A stretch of 64,000 nucleotides of DNA from Thermothielavioides terrestris NRRL 8126 (Eukaryota; Ascomycota; Sordariomycetes; Sordariales; Chaetomiaceae). The notes beneath the pieces were generated by a model that did not search any database, was not told where the DNA came from, and was given only the letters and a program-made list of their open reading frames with translations. The position numbers and the translations under genes are program-made. The stretch is taken from the NCBI RefSeq assembly GCF_000226115.1, contig NC_016457.1, positions 5,704,001-5,768,000 of the forward strand. Reading direction: 5' to 3'. Positions 1 to 12,544 of the stretch are shown one piece after another. Position 1 is the first letter of the stretch. Each line of letters starts with the position of its first letter.

Positions 1-3000
1 AGCGCTACTAAACGTCGTAGAACTATAGAATATACTCCTCTACTCTTATCGAATATATAGCCTCGAGCTATATATATTTAGAAAGGTAGTCGGTAATTAC
101 TATAAGGTAGCGAAGCGCCTCTTTATTCCTTATAGGGAGGTCGATTATAAAGTTAATAGAGATCTATTTCCAAAATTGGTTAAGAATAGGCAAGGGCTAT
201 AAGAGCCTTTGTCGCAACTGTTTAGAGATCTTACTCTAGTAGTACTAATTACAGTTCCTAATAAACTGCTTTGCGTTAGACGATATAAAGTCCTAATAGT
301 AATCCCTCTAAAGCATTTTAAATAGCTTATTATAGCCTAGATACCCCAATATAGTCGAGTTATAGATCTATTAGATAATCGTAGTAGTTAGGGGCTTCTA
401 TATAGGGAGCTAGAGCTAGCTATAGAACAAGAGCGCGCTTTATATATTAAAGGAGTAGTCTACAATCTAGGTCTACGCTATATTCGCCTTCTTTAAGAAC
501 TTCTAGGCCCTATTACGAACGGCCTAGAGCTGGTAAACGTAGTACTTGTCCCCGATAATACCCTTGTCCTATAGGGCAGCTAGCTACTTGTCCTTGAAGA
601 GCGTCTCCCCTATAGGTAGCCTAGCCTCCTCCTATACACTAGTCTAGTATACCTTAATCGGGGGGAGTAGCTAGGCGATATACTAACTATCCTTAGGCTC
701 GTCCTATTTACACTAAGAGAGTATATTAGGGCGTAAAGCCTAGGACCCTAGTCGATATTTTAGCTTAAAGTTGAATAGGGAAAGTATCTTTGTATATTAG
801 GCCTATTGTTCACTAATTAGACGTAGCTAGAAGAAGTACTTAAGGTTTTTATAATCAGTTAGGATAGTAAAGGGAGCTACTATACTCCGAAGCTCCGTCG
901 ACTATACCTTAAAGTAGGAGATAATAGCTAATAGCTCCTTATCGTAGATAGTATAGTTGCGTTTAGTAGAGCTTAGTTTTATAGAGTAGTAAGCTATAGG
1001 ATAGAGAACCCTGTCCTCTCCCTATTAGGACAAGTATTCGCTAAGCGTTATATTAGAATAGTCTACTTCTATAATCGTCTCCCTCTTAGAATCCTATTAG
1101 ACAAAGATTAGCTCTGATATAAACGTAGCTTTAAGCGTGTCGAAGGCCTCCTATTCCTCCTTACCCTAGTAGAATAGGATGTTCTTATAAGTAAGGTATA
1201 TCAATAGGGCTATCTTCTTAGAGAAGTTGGGGATAAAGTCGTAGTAGAAATTTACAAACCTAAGGAAGCTCTATACTCCTTAGACTTTATAGGGTACCTC
1301 CTATTCGCGGATAGCCTTAATCTTCTTAAGGTTAGGACGGATATAGACTCCTACCTCTACAATATACCTTAGGTACTTAACTTCTTTTACTACGAATATA
1401 TATTTCTTAAGGTCTAGGTTAAGACCTATATCCCTTAGTCTTTAGAGAACCTTATATACCTTCTTTATATAGTCCTTCTAGCTCTCGCTAAAGTACACTA
1501 AAACATTGTTGAGGTATACCGTTATATAGTCTCCTAGCGTTGGACTAAAAGCGTTGTTAATATATCTCTAGAATATTATAGAGGTACCTACAAGCCTAAA
1601 GAAGTAAACTAGCTACTCGAATAGTCTAAACCTTATATAAAACGCTATAAGGTACTTATCCCCCTTAGCTATTTAGATATAGTAGAATATAGTTCTAACG
1701 TCTAGCTTCGTAAGCTATTTAGCCCTAGCTAGGGACTAAAGAGTCTCTTTAATTAAAGGGAGCGGGTACTAGTCCTATTTAGTAATCTTATTCAAAGCTC
1801 GATAGTCTATATAAAACCTCTATCCTCCTCCTAGCTTCTTTATAAGGAGGACTAGGGTAGCTACTAATAAAGAACTTACTTGAATCTACCCTTTATCTAT
1901 TAGGTCTACAACCTACTTCTAAATCTCTAGGAGATAGTCCCTTAGTATATTGTATAAGGGGCCCTAAAGGAGCTTAGGAGGCTTTTTGTCTAGGCTCGTC
2001 TTAAGGTGGATATAATAGTCGGCTTCCCCCTAATAGGGAGGTAGGCCGTTCGCCTTTTCCTTGTCGAAGAGGTTAGCGAAGTTATATAGCTCCTTTAGCA
2101 AAGCGACTTTCGGGTCTAGTTCGTCCCTAAACTAGGAGATAGTCGCTCCTAGAATAGTAGTTATCTTATAAATACTAGTAACAAGGAACATATCCTAGGC
2201 CCTTTTAAACTTCTTCCTCTATACTCTATAGGCTAGGCCTATAAATACCACGCCTATAATTAGGGTAGTATTAGTTTCCTTTCGATATAAGGAGCACTTA
2301 TATATCTATAGCCCCCTTTATAAATTAACAATAAGGACCCTATTAGCAAAGTCTAGTGTAATCCTACAATAGTTTATCTAAAGGAGCCCTAGTATAACGT
2401 TATAGGCTAGCCCTAGGACTATATAGAACGTAGTAGCGCTTATCTACCTATCGATATCTATTATAATATAGGCGATATATATAATCTTCTTTATAATTTG
2501 TACCTCTTTAATAGTAACGCCTAGGATATAGAGAGTTAATAAGCTTACCTACTTAATCCCTAACCTCTAATATACTCTTTTGCTAATAGCTCTATAACTC
2601 TAGTATCTACTATCTACTTATATATTTATAAAACTAGAGGAGTTTAGGAAAACTAGGATAAAAAAGGGCAGCTCGTCTATTCTCTCTCTAATCTCTACGA
2701 ACTCGTTTTATAAGTGGTTAGGTCCTTTTAGCCCCTATATAAGACTTTGTATAGGGGCTACTCTTTTCCCTCCTCCTCTTTAGAGGATAAGTCCTCCTCT
2801 ACCTAGTCCTTAGCCTCTAGCTTATTAATATCGACCTAAGGAGCTAGCCTCTTAGCTAGGGCAAAGGGATAGATGGCTATAAAGTAACCTTAGTGCCTAT
2901 AATGAATATAGACTCTAGCCTACTAATGTACTATATATACTTTGTCGTTTACCTACTTTGCCTATAGCGCGTCTATACTACGTTTCCCTCCTTTCTACTA

Positions 3001-4100
3001 CTACTTCTCTCTATAACCCTAGTTGGCTCTCCCCCAAGTAGGGGCAATGTAAATTGTATTAATCCTAGTTATTAGTATATCTCCTTCTATATCCTTCTCT
3101 ACGTCTATATTAGGCCTAGGCTATTTGCCCCTAGGCCACTACTATTATTCCTTTAGAAAAAGGGCCTTTAAATTAGTAGCGATCTTATAGTACCTTTCGA
3201 CTATCGTAGTATAGTCGTCCTATAGAACCCCCTACCTAACCGCGATATACCTCAACTTTAGAGAAAGGTATTGTTGTAGCTTAGTAAACTATAGCTCGTT
3301 AGTCTACTTAAGCCCCTTAGCCTTCGATAGCTTCGCTTTAAAGCAAATAAAGAAGAAGGAGAATAGCTTATTGTCTCTTTAACAGAGTAAGTCCAACTTC
3401 GTTAAGGCTATAACCTACTTATAGAGGTCTATATAGATCGTCCTAAGGTACCTAAGGAATATATATAGGTTATAATTGTTAAAAGGGCCCCTAGACTTAT
3501 AGTAGGCTACAACTTTGGACTAGACCCCCTAGCTAAGGTTCCTTTAAACAAATACCTACTATTTACAAGGGCCTCTAATAAAGTCCTAGTCTACCTCTAA
3601 GATATACACTATTATAGCTCTCTAGGTAGCGAAGAGCTCCTTTTTACTATCGAAGGGCTATCCTACTAGGAGGCGCTTCCGCTATGTCCTAGGGGCTGCT
3701 AGAACTGTAGCGTCGGCTATCGGAGCTAAGGTGTTAGCTACTATAGGGACGTTCGTAGTATAAGCTATAGTAGTCTAGGCTATATAGAGCTCTTCGATAG
3801 TCGCGTTTTAACGGGCTATCGTCTTCTATAGGAGCTAGAGGTGCTTACGGACCTAATCTAGGTTTAGGACTTACAAAGCGCTAGGGTTGTTTATATTGGT
3901 GTCTAGTCCGCTCGTTGCTAGCGTCGATACCCCCGATATACTGTTCTTGTCTATACCTAGAAGTAGGAGTCGCTCTATTAGCGCGAAGGTAGTTGAAATA
4001 TAATGTACTAGCCTTATAGCGTCTGTAGATAAGCGTACAATGTTCTATTCAACTACCTTAAGGAGAGAAAAGGAGAAGTATAGGTTATAGCCCTTGCGTA
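1..4100 (-). mobile_element. Degenerate Ty3/gypsy retrotransposon A, 3' end outside window
   Basis: Reverse-strand reading gives the order gag, protease, reverse transcriptase, RNase H, integrase, typical of Ty3/gypsy. Landmarks seen: a zinc-knuckle spacing near 2,876-2,918 whose Cys/His positions now read Tyr; an aspartic-protease segment near 2,250-2,640 with DSR at the active site; RT near 1,250-1,900 in which the YxDD box (near 1,501-1,520) reads YLNN; and an integrase core near 30-170 (INFIIDLP, LIVITDYLSKY). Frames are broken throughout by TAG/TAA. The integrase is cut by the window edge, so the 3' LTR is not visible; no 5' LTR was recognised. The substitutions seen (Cys to Tyr, Asp to Asn, Gln/Trp to stop) are G-to-A/C-to-T changes, as RIP makes. 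The element cannot encode active enzymes. Confidence 0.85.
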
Positions 4101-4583
4101 TAGAGTTTTCAGGGGCTCGTATATATAGGGCTCGGGCTAATATTATTCTAGGCGCAAGGCGGGCCCGCCATAGGCCTGCAACGAGCCTAGCACGGGACCG
4201 CTATAGATCCTAGGCGTAGCCCTATATACCTAGCCCAGGTATAGCCCGGTCTGTAACAGACTACTCTATATATAGCTAGTATCTAGTATTTAGGTCTAGA
4301 CTACTCTCTATAATATAGAACGTTTAAGAAGAGTATAAAGGTTAAGTAGTTAATTTATAAGTTTAATATAGTTTTCTTTAAATTAAAGAACCTTTCCTCT
4401 TACTTTTATACTCTCTAACCTTTATAGAGCTTTATAGGCTTAGTAATAGTAAATATAGTTGTTTATAAGGATAATGCGAGGTTATATATATTATATACGC
4501 CTTAAGAGAGAGAAGATACTAAGGAGCTCTAGTATAAGAGATCTAGATATCTAGGTTAGAGAGCTCTTTAGGCATTGATATAA
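4101..4583. other. Spacer with a GC-rich island between elements A and B
   Basis: About 480 bases with no recognisable gene. Bases 4,137-4,260 are much more GC-rich than their surroundings and contain the palindrome GCGGGCCCGC at 4,159-4,168. It may be the leader or LTR of element A, but no second copy was found in the window. The last five bases, TATAA, are the left copy of the target-site duplication of element B. Confidence 0.4.
4579..4583. repeat. Target-site duplication TATAA, left copy
   Basis: Five bases directly before the 5' LTR, identical to the five bases directly after the 3' LTR (15,171-15,175). A 5-bp duplication is usual for Ty3/gypsy integrases. Because the local DNA is TA-rich, a chance match is possible but unlikely given that both LTR borders are exact. 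Confidence 0.85.
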
Positions 4584-4831
4584 TGTCACACGCAACTGTG
4601 GCAAGGGCACCCATGACCGCACCGTAGTCAGAGGTGACGAGCGTTCCCCTTAAAAAAGGAACCTCGCCCACAACTCTTTTGTAGAGACGAGACTACATTA
4701 ATATACTTTTGTGATATATACTAGTGTTTAGGAGTGCCGCCTCATTAGTTGACAAGACTGAGAGGCATTGATCTTTCTTACCCTCTTACGTTTACCGCTA
4801 GATGGTCACCAAGGGCTATCTATATATAACA
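4584..4831 (+). repeat. 5' LTR of element B (248 bp)
   Basis: It aligns without gaps to 14,923-15,170. By hand count about two dozen positions differ, all of them C/T or A/G transitions, so identity is about 90%. The first ten bases keep CpA dinucleotides that have become TpA in the 3' copy, while other sites show the reverse, so both copies were mutated after insertion. Confidence 0.95.
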
Positions 4832-7650
4832 AGTAGTGCCTACTAACGATTTGGACCTGTTTGCTTCCTGTCGAGGGGAGCTAAGTTCGACTTAGAAAAC
4901 ATTACAAGTTACGTTTAATAAGTTGTATAGAGCGGCGCCTAAGGTAGATAACGCTCCTTTATAAGGGAATAAGCTTTAGGAGACATATTATATAACGAAC
5001 TAGTTCACTTCGCTAATACCGTCAACCTAGCCCTAGATACCCTAAAGGCGTTAGGAACTAGACGAAGTTAAGCCTTATAAACGCAAACGTTTGTAGGGAC
5101 GCCTAGCAGATACTTAAGTTTATTAAGGACTTTGGAGTTACCTACGACGTCTAGTAGATTACCGACATTAGCTTATAAGACCTTAAATACCTAGAAGCTA
5201 CAATATCCTTCGAGATAGCACTAGAAGGAGACGACTATATATAACGCTACGCCTAAGAACTATATATCTTAGAATATCCTCTTTCTTAGATACTTGACAA
5301 CTATATTCCATATACTTATCTTATATCTATTAAGTACAAAGTTTAGGTAGTAGTTAGTAAATACCTTATCCTAGACCCTAGGATCAAAGACGCTACCTCA
5401 GAGACTAAGGACTTAACCTAAGAGACGTTAGAGACCTTAGTACTAAAGAGTTAGGGACTATAGGAGACTCCGAAACCTTAGAGGACCAACGATTAGCAAT
5501 TAGGACTAGCTATACCGTTAGAAACATTAGTAAAGACTAGATATAATCCGATTAAGAACTAGCTATCAACTCTATTAAGCTTAGCCTTCTAGAAGTAACT
5601 AGAGCTTTAGGATACGCTAACTATTCCTTAATAAGGATATAAAACCTATATCACTAGTAGCTACAATCTTAGTAGACGCTACTAAAAGCTATTAAAAGGA
5701 TTATAGGATCCGCCGCCTTAGAACCGATAGCCTAAAGAGGAAGACTTATTATCTCTAATAGCTTAGCTAATTAGCGCCTTCGACTAGGTTCCTTAGCCGC
5801 TACTATAGACGCTAAGCTAGCTATCCTAGCACTTATCCGAGCTTCCTAGACTAGATATAGTTATCTATAACCTTAGAATAGAATATATAGATAGTTCAGT
5901 CGATTCTAATGTCTCCTCGCTATTCTAAGAGATACTAAGCCTACTATGCGGATAGCAGCCGCTTTAAGAGGGACCCTCTAGACAGATAGCTAGATCTACT
6001 AGACAAGCGACAACCGCTATAGACACCTAAGCTACGTTTGCTATATAGGACCTCCTCACTTAGATAGCTAGAATAATGGAGAACCTAAACATTATAATTA
6101 AAAGGGCGAATAGGGCTATAGCTAGAGGAGACCGTTAGGCTAAAACCGACGATAGAAGCGTTATATCTTTGTAGGTACCTATATCTACGTTAAAATAGAA
6201 GATTTAGGATACTAGTCTCTTTTAGCTAGATATAGAGAACGACTCTAAGGAACCTTAGGACCTGTAGTACGACAAGCAGCAGCTATACTATAGGGACGTC
6301 AACCTTTAGGTTTAGCAAGTAGACTAGGTCATTAGGTACTACTTAGCAAGAGAAGAGACCCTATATATAGAGATATAGACTCTACTCCAAGGTTTAGCAC
6401 TATAATAGTATAAATAGCAGCTCTCTACTATAGAGAAAGTAGCATTGACTATATCTACGAAAGTATAGACTAAATACTTAAAGAAAGAGTTTAGTATTAA
6501 GAAATATAAAGCAGAGAAATAGTTGAACAAAAACTAGTATACTATAAAGGACAACTATAAAGATAAACTAGTTAAGAAATTCGCTATAGAATACTTTAAA
6601 TATATATATATCTAGGGAGACACTATTGAGGAGTAACGTTTAATACGTCTATATAATAGCCTTTATTCTAAACTTCGCTAGCTTTGCCCCGAATTAGATA
6701 CGACGACGGAGATAGGTATATTCCTCAACATCGTTGATACTAAAGTATATATTATTAGAGACAAGCTCCGATAGGACGTTGCTAAGGGCTATATCATTAG
6801 CTATAGCTACATTGCCAACAATATAGATATAGAGTATAACAAAGATGGATAAAGAGATGGTTAGGAGGACAGTGGAGCCTTCTAGATAGGAAAAGGTAGA
6901 AGAGGATATCGCGACTATTAGAGGAGAGATAGGGACAGACCCTAGTGGACTGGAAGTAACTGGCGTAGAGATAGCGACTAAGTACAACTATTTAGTGATT
7001 GAAATTTCTATAGTGTAACTAGACAAGGAAGAGGATACCAATTGTTCAACGATTATAGAGGAGGACTTAGACTATTCAACGGCTTAAGAAAAGGCGATAA
7101 TAGCAACTAGAGCAAACGACTTCAATAGCTCCAACGGATTTATATATATATATATAAGAAGCAGTTCGAAGACAGTATATTTATATACTATAGCGAGATT
7201 ATAAGTAATAGGAGATAACAAGGATATTAATCTTTACTATAAAATGCTAGAAAAGGTTAGGTATATTCTTGTCAACGAATATAACACCGAAGCTAAGGAT
7301 AAAGAATTAGAAGACGAGGAGGCTAACAGTTTTTACTACGTATATTATATATCCTACTAGCCTAGACTAATCTAGAACAAACCACTATAATAGCTCTTGT
7401 AGATTTAGCAATGCACTGCCTATAGTAGAGTCTTTATAATACGTTGCAAGCTTTTTAAGTATATAGTAGATAATAGCGACGAAGACAAGTGTAAACCTAT
7501 ATAGCCTTAGACAGACCACTAGCGCAACCTTAGTGACAACAAAGACGATTTTAAAGGTAAGGCAATAAACTTCACGCTAACTAAAGGACAGATTATAGAA
7601 GTATAGCTATATATACCGCTACTAAAGGCGTTAGATAAGTAAGCTATATA
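4832..7650 (+). pseudogene. Leader and gag-like region of element B, degenerate
   Basis: Interrupted plus-strand frames precede the protease. The region is rich in Glu/Lys/Asp codons with many TAG/TAA stops, as expected for a decayed gag. No intact zinc knuckle was recognised. Assignment as gag rests on position between the 5' LTR and the protease, not on a sequence match. Confidence 0.55.
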
Positions 7651-10600
7651 CCTTATAATCAACATTAGTGCGAATCTAGGCGAACTAGGCACTAAGGTTT
7701 GCTTCGATATAGGTAGCAATACCAACCTCGTTAACAAGGAGTTTATCTCTAAATAGGCTAAATACCTACGTTAGATTGATATAAAGCCGTACTTCGTTAA
7801 GGGCGTTGGAGCCTATACTAAAGTTAAGAAATAGGTCGAGTTCGACTTCTATATCTAAGGAATCGCCTATAGTACCAATATAGAAGGTCACTTTACTATA
7901 ATAGCCAACGTTATTAAAGGTTTAGGAGCAAAACTATTGATTAGAACTAACTTTATACTTTATAATAGAGTAAAGATTGACCTTAATATATCAACCTATT
8001 ACTTCTAGTCAGTCTATAATATAAAGGTAAAAGTATATATAGAGCGAAGAAGGACAATACGAAAGGTGAAAGCTATAAACACTATAATAGTTGTACCTAT
8101 AACAGAACACTTGATCGAGACTACGTTTAAGCCTATAGACGCTAATGACTATAATATAGATAACTAGAAATATAAGCTCTACTTCGCTTTATACGTCAAA
8201 GGCGTACTAGATACTATTATAGATACGAAGAGCGTATACTAGGCTATTGTATAGAATAACACTACTCGTCCAATCACTATTGTTAAAGGACAGTGTATTA
8301 GACACCTCCTTTAGTATAGCCCAGAGGAGGACATCTAGGCAATGGTATAGAACCTTATATAGTAGACCTAGGACAACGTTGTAGAAGACAAATGTATATA
8401 GATGACGACGACTAAGCAATAGGAGCTAAGTGGTAAGGAGCTAGTAACAGAGACGCTAATAGAGGATAAGTATAAGCCGCCTACCAAATAGGAATTCTAT
8501 ATACTATCCTATAGTATTGAGAAGCTAGACAATATCTTATATATTAAGTTAGTAGTAGGGGTGAGCATTTATAGTAGGGACAAATAGTATATAGAAGAAA
8601 TGAAGGTACTGCTAGACAAATATAACGTTTTCTGTAACTATAGTATTGTCCCTATACTAGAGGAGTAGAAGATAAGAATCCTACTTGTCGACAGATAGTA
8701 GAACTAGCTTAAACCTATTTAGATCTACCTACTAAGCACTAAGGACTAAGCCATTGTCGACGAAGAATATAATAAACTATATATATAAGAGAAGATAGAC
8801 TTTATAGACTAGCTAACTCTTATCGCTTGCCTAGTTTTTGTAGTCTACTATACAGTTGCTAGAAAGACGAAAGGCAGAGCTATTGTAGACCTCTAGCCCC
8901 TAAATGCATTAGTAGTACCAGATATATACCCATTATTTGACTAAGACGATATTATAAATATAATAATAGGCAATATAGTCTTTACAGTATTCGACGCTTC
9001 TAGATTTTTCTTCTAGCTTCTAGTCGTAGAAGAACACTGTAACTATATAGTGGTTATTAGTCCTAGAGGTTTAGAACGTTTAAACGTTGTACTAATAGGG
9101 TTTAAAAACTTACTAGCGTTTATATAGCGCTTTATAGACCGCTTATTCTATAAGCACAAGCACTTTGTATACACCTATATCGACGATATTATCATTGCTA
9201 GCAAAGATATAGAGGAGTACCTCAAGTACATTAAGATAGTTCTTAACATCTTAGATAAGGTATATATTTACATTTCTATAGAAAAATCCTTTGTGGCCTA
9301 CCTATCAGTGAGACTCCTTGGTTATATAGTCAATAGCGAAGGAATAGCTAAGATAGATGATAGAATCACTGTATTTAAGAAGCTTAAGTTCCCTAACACC
9401 TTAGAAGCCTTAGAGCAGTACCTAGGTATAGCCGGATAGCTATATAAAGGCATCCTATAGTATATAGCGAAGGTATAGCCCTTGCAGGACTATAAAATCA
9501 AGCTCCTCGCCTAAGGGAGAGTGAGTAGGGACCTTCCTATCGCCAAGTCGAAGAACGCTAGGAAGGCATTTACCTTAAACGCTAAATTCGAGCCTACGCT
9601 AATAGAACTAGAGTCTTTTAGGCTATTGTAGGAACACCTATATAAACAGTACTTCCTATACTATTATTGTCCTAATAAGCTGCTATTTATTAAGCTTGAT
9701 ATAAGCGGCAAGGGATATAGAGCAATTGTCTTTCAACTTTATAGCGAATAGGACGGTATTAGTATCCCTAGCTAGGATATTCTAAGTAGCGAGATTTAGC
9801 CTATTATATTCCTGTCTCGACTGACCTCCAATGTAGAAAGGAAGTATAGGAGTATAGAAATAGAAGTCGCCACTGTTGTATAGGTAGTTAAGAAGCTTTG
9901 GAAAATAGTATAGTTAAACCAACACCTAGTGAATATCCTAATAAACTATATAGCAACTAGAGGTATTGTGAAATATATATCTCTCGCTACTATAGACCTT
10001 ATAAAAGCCAACCTAAAGCTCGCCAATGCTATAAACTAGCTATCCTAGTTCGACTTTAATATCTTCTATATACTAGGAAAACTCAACGTTGTACTAGACG
10101 CCTTGTTATATTTGCTAACTTTCGAGGAGGACGCCTTTAACAAAACCTAAGATGCTACTAATGAACTAGAGGACATTTAGTCTACCACTTAGATCAATAC
10201 TGAGGAATACTACACTATAGATACTAGTACCTTCGAGCTAGTTATTAGTGACGAGTTTAAAGCTAAGTTGGCCGTCGCTTACCCTAACGACTGTAGGTAC
10301 AATAAGATTATTAGGAACCTCTATAATATAGAAGAACGAGCTAAGAAAATCGCTAAGTAGAAAGAACGTAAAGAGCGAGAAGGGGAGCTACAAAGAAGAT
10401 AGTATTGAAAGCTATAGATTGGGCTATATAAGCTAAAAGATAGACTCCTCTACTACGTTGGCTATAAAAGAGCAAAGAAGCTCTATATCCCTAGTAGCTA
10501 TATCAAGGATATTCTTGTCGTTGTATATAACAACATTTACTACTTCGGTATAGACAATATAATAGCGAGCCTCTTAGCTTTCGCCTTTAGCTAAAAGCGT

Positions 10601-11950
10601 TGGATAGTATATAAGTACGTCTAGCACTGCCCTATATATAGAGAAAACTAGACCTTGAGAGAACCGAAGCCTAGAGACCTTTAGCTAATTTAGATACTGC
10701 TATAGCCTTTCTATACTATTACTATAGATTTTATTGTCGGTTTGCTAGCTATACCCTCTGAAGGGACCCTATAGTCAATAAAGAAGTACCTAATCCTCAA
10801 CGCTATATACACTATTACCTATAAGTTCAGTAAGAAAAAGCTTCTTATAGCTAGAAACGATAAAATGTTAGTAGAGGAATAGGCAGTTATAATCTTTAGA
10901 GCATTAATATATATAGATTAGGGACTTCTAGCGTAAATCATTAGTGATAGAGACCCTAAGTTTACCTTAGACCTATAGAAGGAAATCTTTTGTATCCTAG
11001 ACATTAGCCTCCTTTTCTCGATAGCGTATTACCCTTAGATAGACGGTTAGTTAGAAAGGACGAACTAGACGGTAGAAATCGCTATTTATATAGAAGCTAC
11101 AGAGAGACTAGGGACACTATAGCCTCTGCTTCTCCTTATACTATAGTATAACCTTAATAATATACTTGTAATTATCGTTAGAAGGTCGTTAAACGAGTTG
11201 GTATATAGCTTTAAACTACGCTCTATCCTAGATATCCTTTACTATAAGAAGGGTATCGCTACTTCTATAGAAGCTATCAATATTCTCTAGAAACAATATT
11301 AGGAGGAAGCAGTAGAACAGATTAACTATATAGGCGCTATTATAAAGATATATTATAATAATAAGTATACGCCTACTAAGTTCGAAGTAGGAGACACTAT
11401 TTACTTACAACTATACAACAAATACTATCTCCTAGGTAAGCCTAAACGAAAGTAGTTGCTATAATAGGTAGGACTATTTAAGATTGTCTATAAAATCGAC
11501 AGGAATGCCTATAAGCTTAACTTCCTAGCTAGTTAGAAAGTTCACTCTATAGTTTCAGTTTCCTAGTTGTAGAAACTAGATTAGGGGAAAGACCTATTTA
11601 GCTATAACGTAGAACCCCCTAGCTCTATAATCGTTGACGGAGATAAGTATTAGGAAGTCGATAGGATTATACAACGGCGTATCGTCTAGAGGAATAGGAG
11701 ACCTAAGGTCGAGTATCTAGTATAATAGAAAGGTTTTACCGCTAAGGACGACCTATAGATCCTATATATCTAGCTCGTTAACGACGCTAGAGAGCTTGTC
11801 GAAGAATATAAAAGAGTGTACCCTATCGACTAGGAGAAGGAACATTGTAATAAGGGCATCGCTATTAAAGAATGGGAAGTAATGACGGAGATCCCTCGAC
11901 CTTAGGACCAAATTGTCGTTGAGCTACTATAAAGGAAGGGTAGTGACCAG
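7651..11950 (+). pseudogene. Degenerate pol of element B: protease, RT, RNase H, integrase, chromodomain
   Basis: Read in order on the plus strand: a retropepsin motif near 7,698 in which the usual DTGS reads DIGS; RT with an intact YIDD box near 9,176; RNase H near 9,690-9,850; the integrase core with its first Asp near 10,730 (TIDFIVG), second near 10,946 (SDRDPKF) and the third acidic site in a broken segment near 11,050; and a C-terminal chromodomain near 11,690-11,770 (EYLV.. then KGFTAKDDL). This is the chromovirus layout. Dozens of in-frame TAG/TAA stops make it inactive. The chromodomain in this class normally directs integration to histone-methylated chromatin, which fits the nested, repeat-rich location. 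Confidence 0.88.
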
Positions 11951-12544
11951 TAATAGCTATACTATTATTGATATTCTCTTTTTTATTTCTTCTTTCCCTC
12001 TCTTTCTTTATTCGCTTACACTTTCTTTAATAAGATATATTCGCTTTAGTATATTTGTCACTGTTATACTACCACTAGACGTATAAGCACTGTCTTTATC
12101 TTATAGATCTCCTTTTCTCCTTTTCCCTTTTCTTGCTTTATACTTAGATAACATTACCGCTTCTAGTTATAAAACCGCAGTTATTTAGTTTGTTAAGTAC
12201 TCTGCTTAGCCTAGTTTTCCTATATATAGATTTGTTACTAGCCTCGATTTGCAATGGTTAGGAAGAGCTATCCTATTGCTATAAAGGTATAGGGCTTTAT
12301 ACCTCGAAGGCAAAAATTTCTATTCACTGGCTACTACTAGATGATAGCACTGTTCGTTGGCTATAGTCGCTATACAATTGTTTTTATTTACTTTTTGAAC
12401 GGTTTAACGTAAGCTATTGCGATTTTCCTTTCTTTTATATATTGCACCCTTTATACCTATCTCCTATAGTACTTCTATATTGTAATCCGTTATATCCGTT
12501 ATATAATTAATCTTTAAGCGTCTTCTATACTGAACTACGTATAC
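11951..12544. other. Spacer between pol and ORF3 inside element B
   Basis: Pyrimidine-rich near 11,975-12,010. No reading frame or RNA recognised. Confidence 0.4.

Noticed and set aside
7130..7165. TATATA runs as promoters or microsatellites in the AT-rich blocks
   Set aside because: TpA runs arise throughout these blocks from RIP and carry no promoter information.
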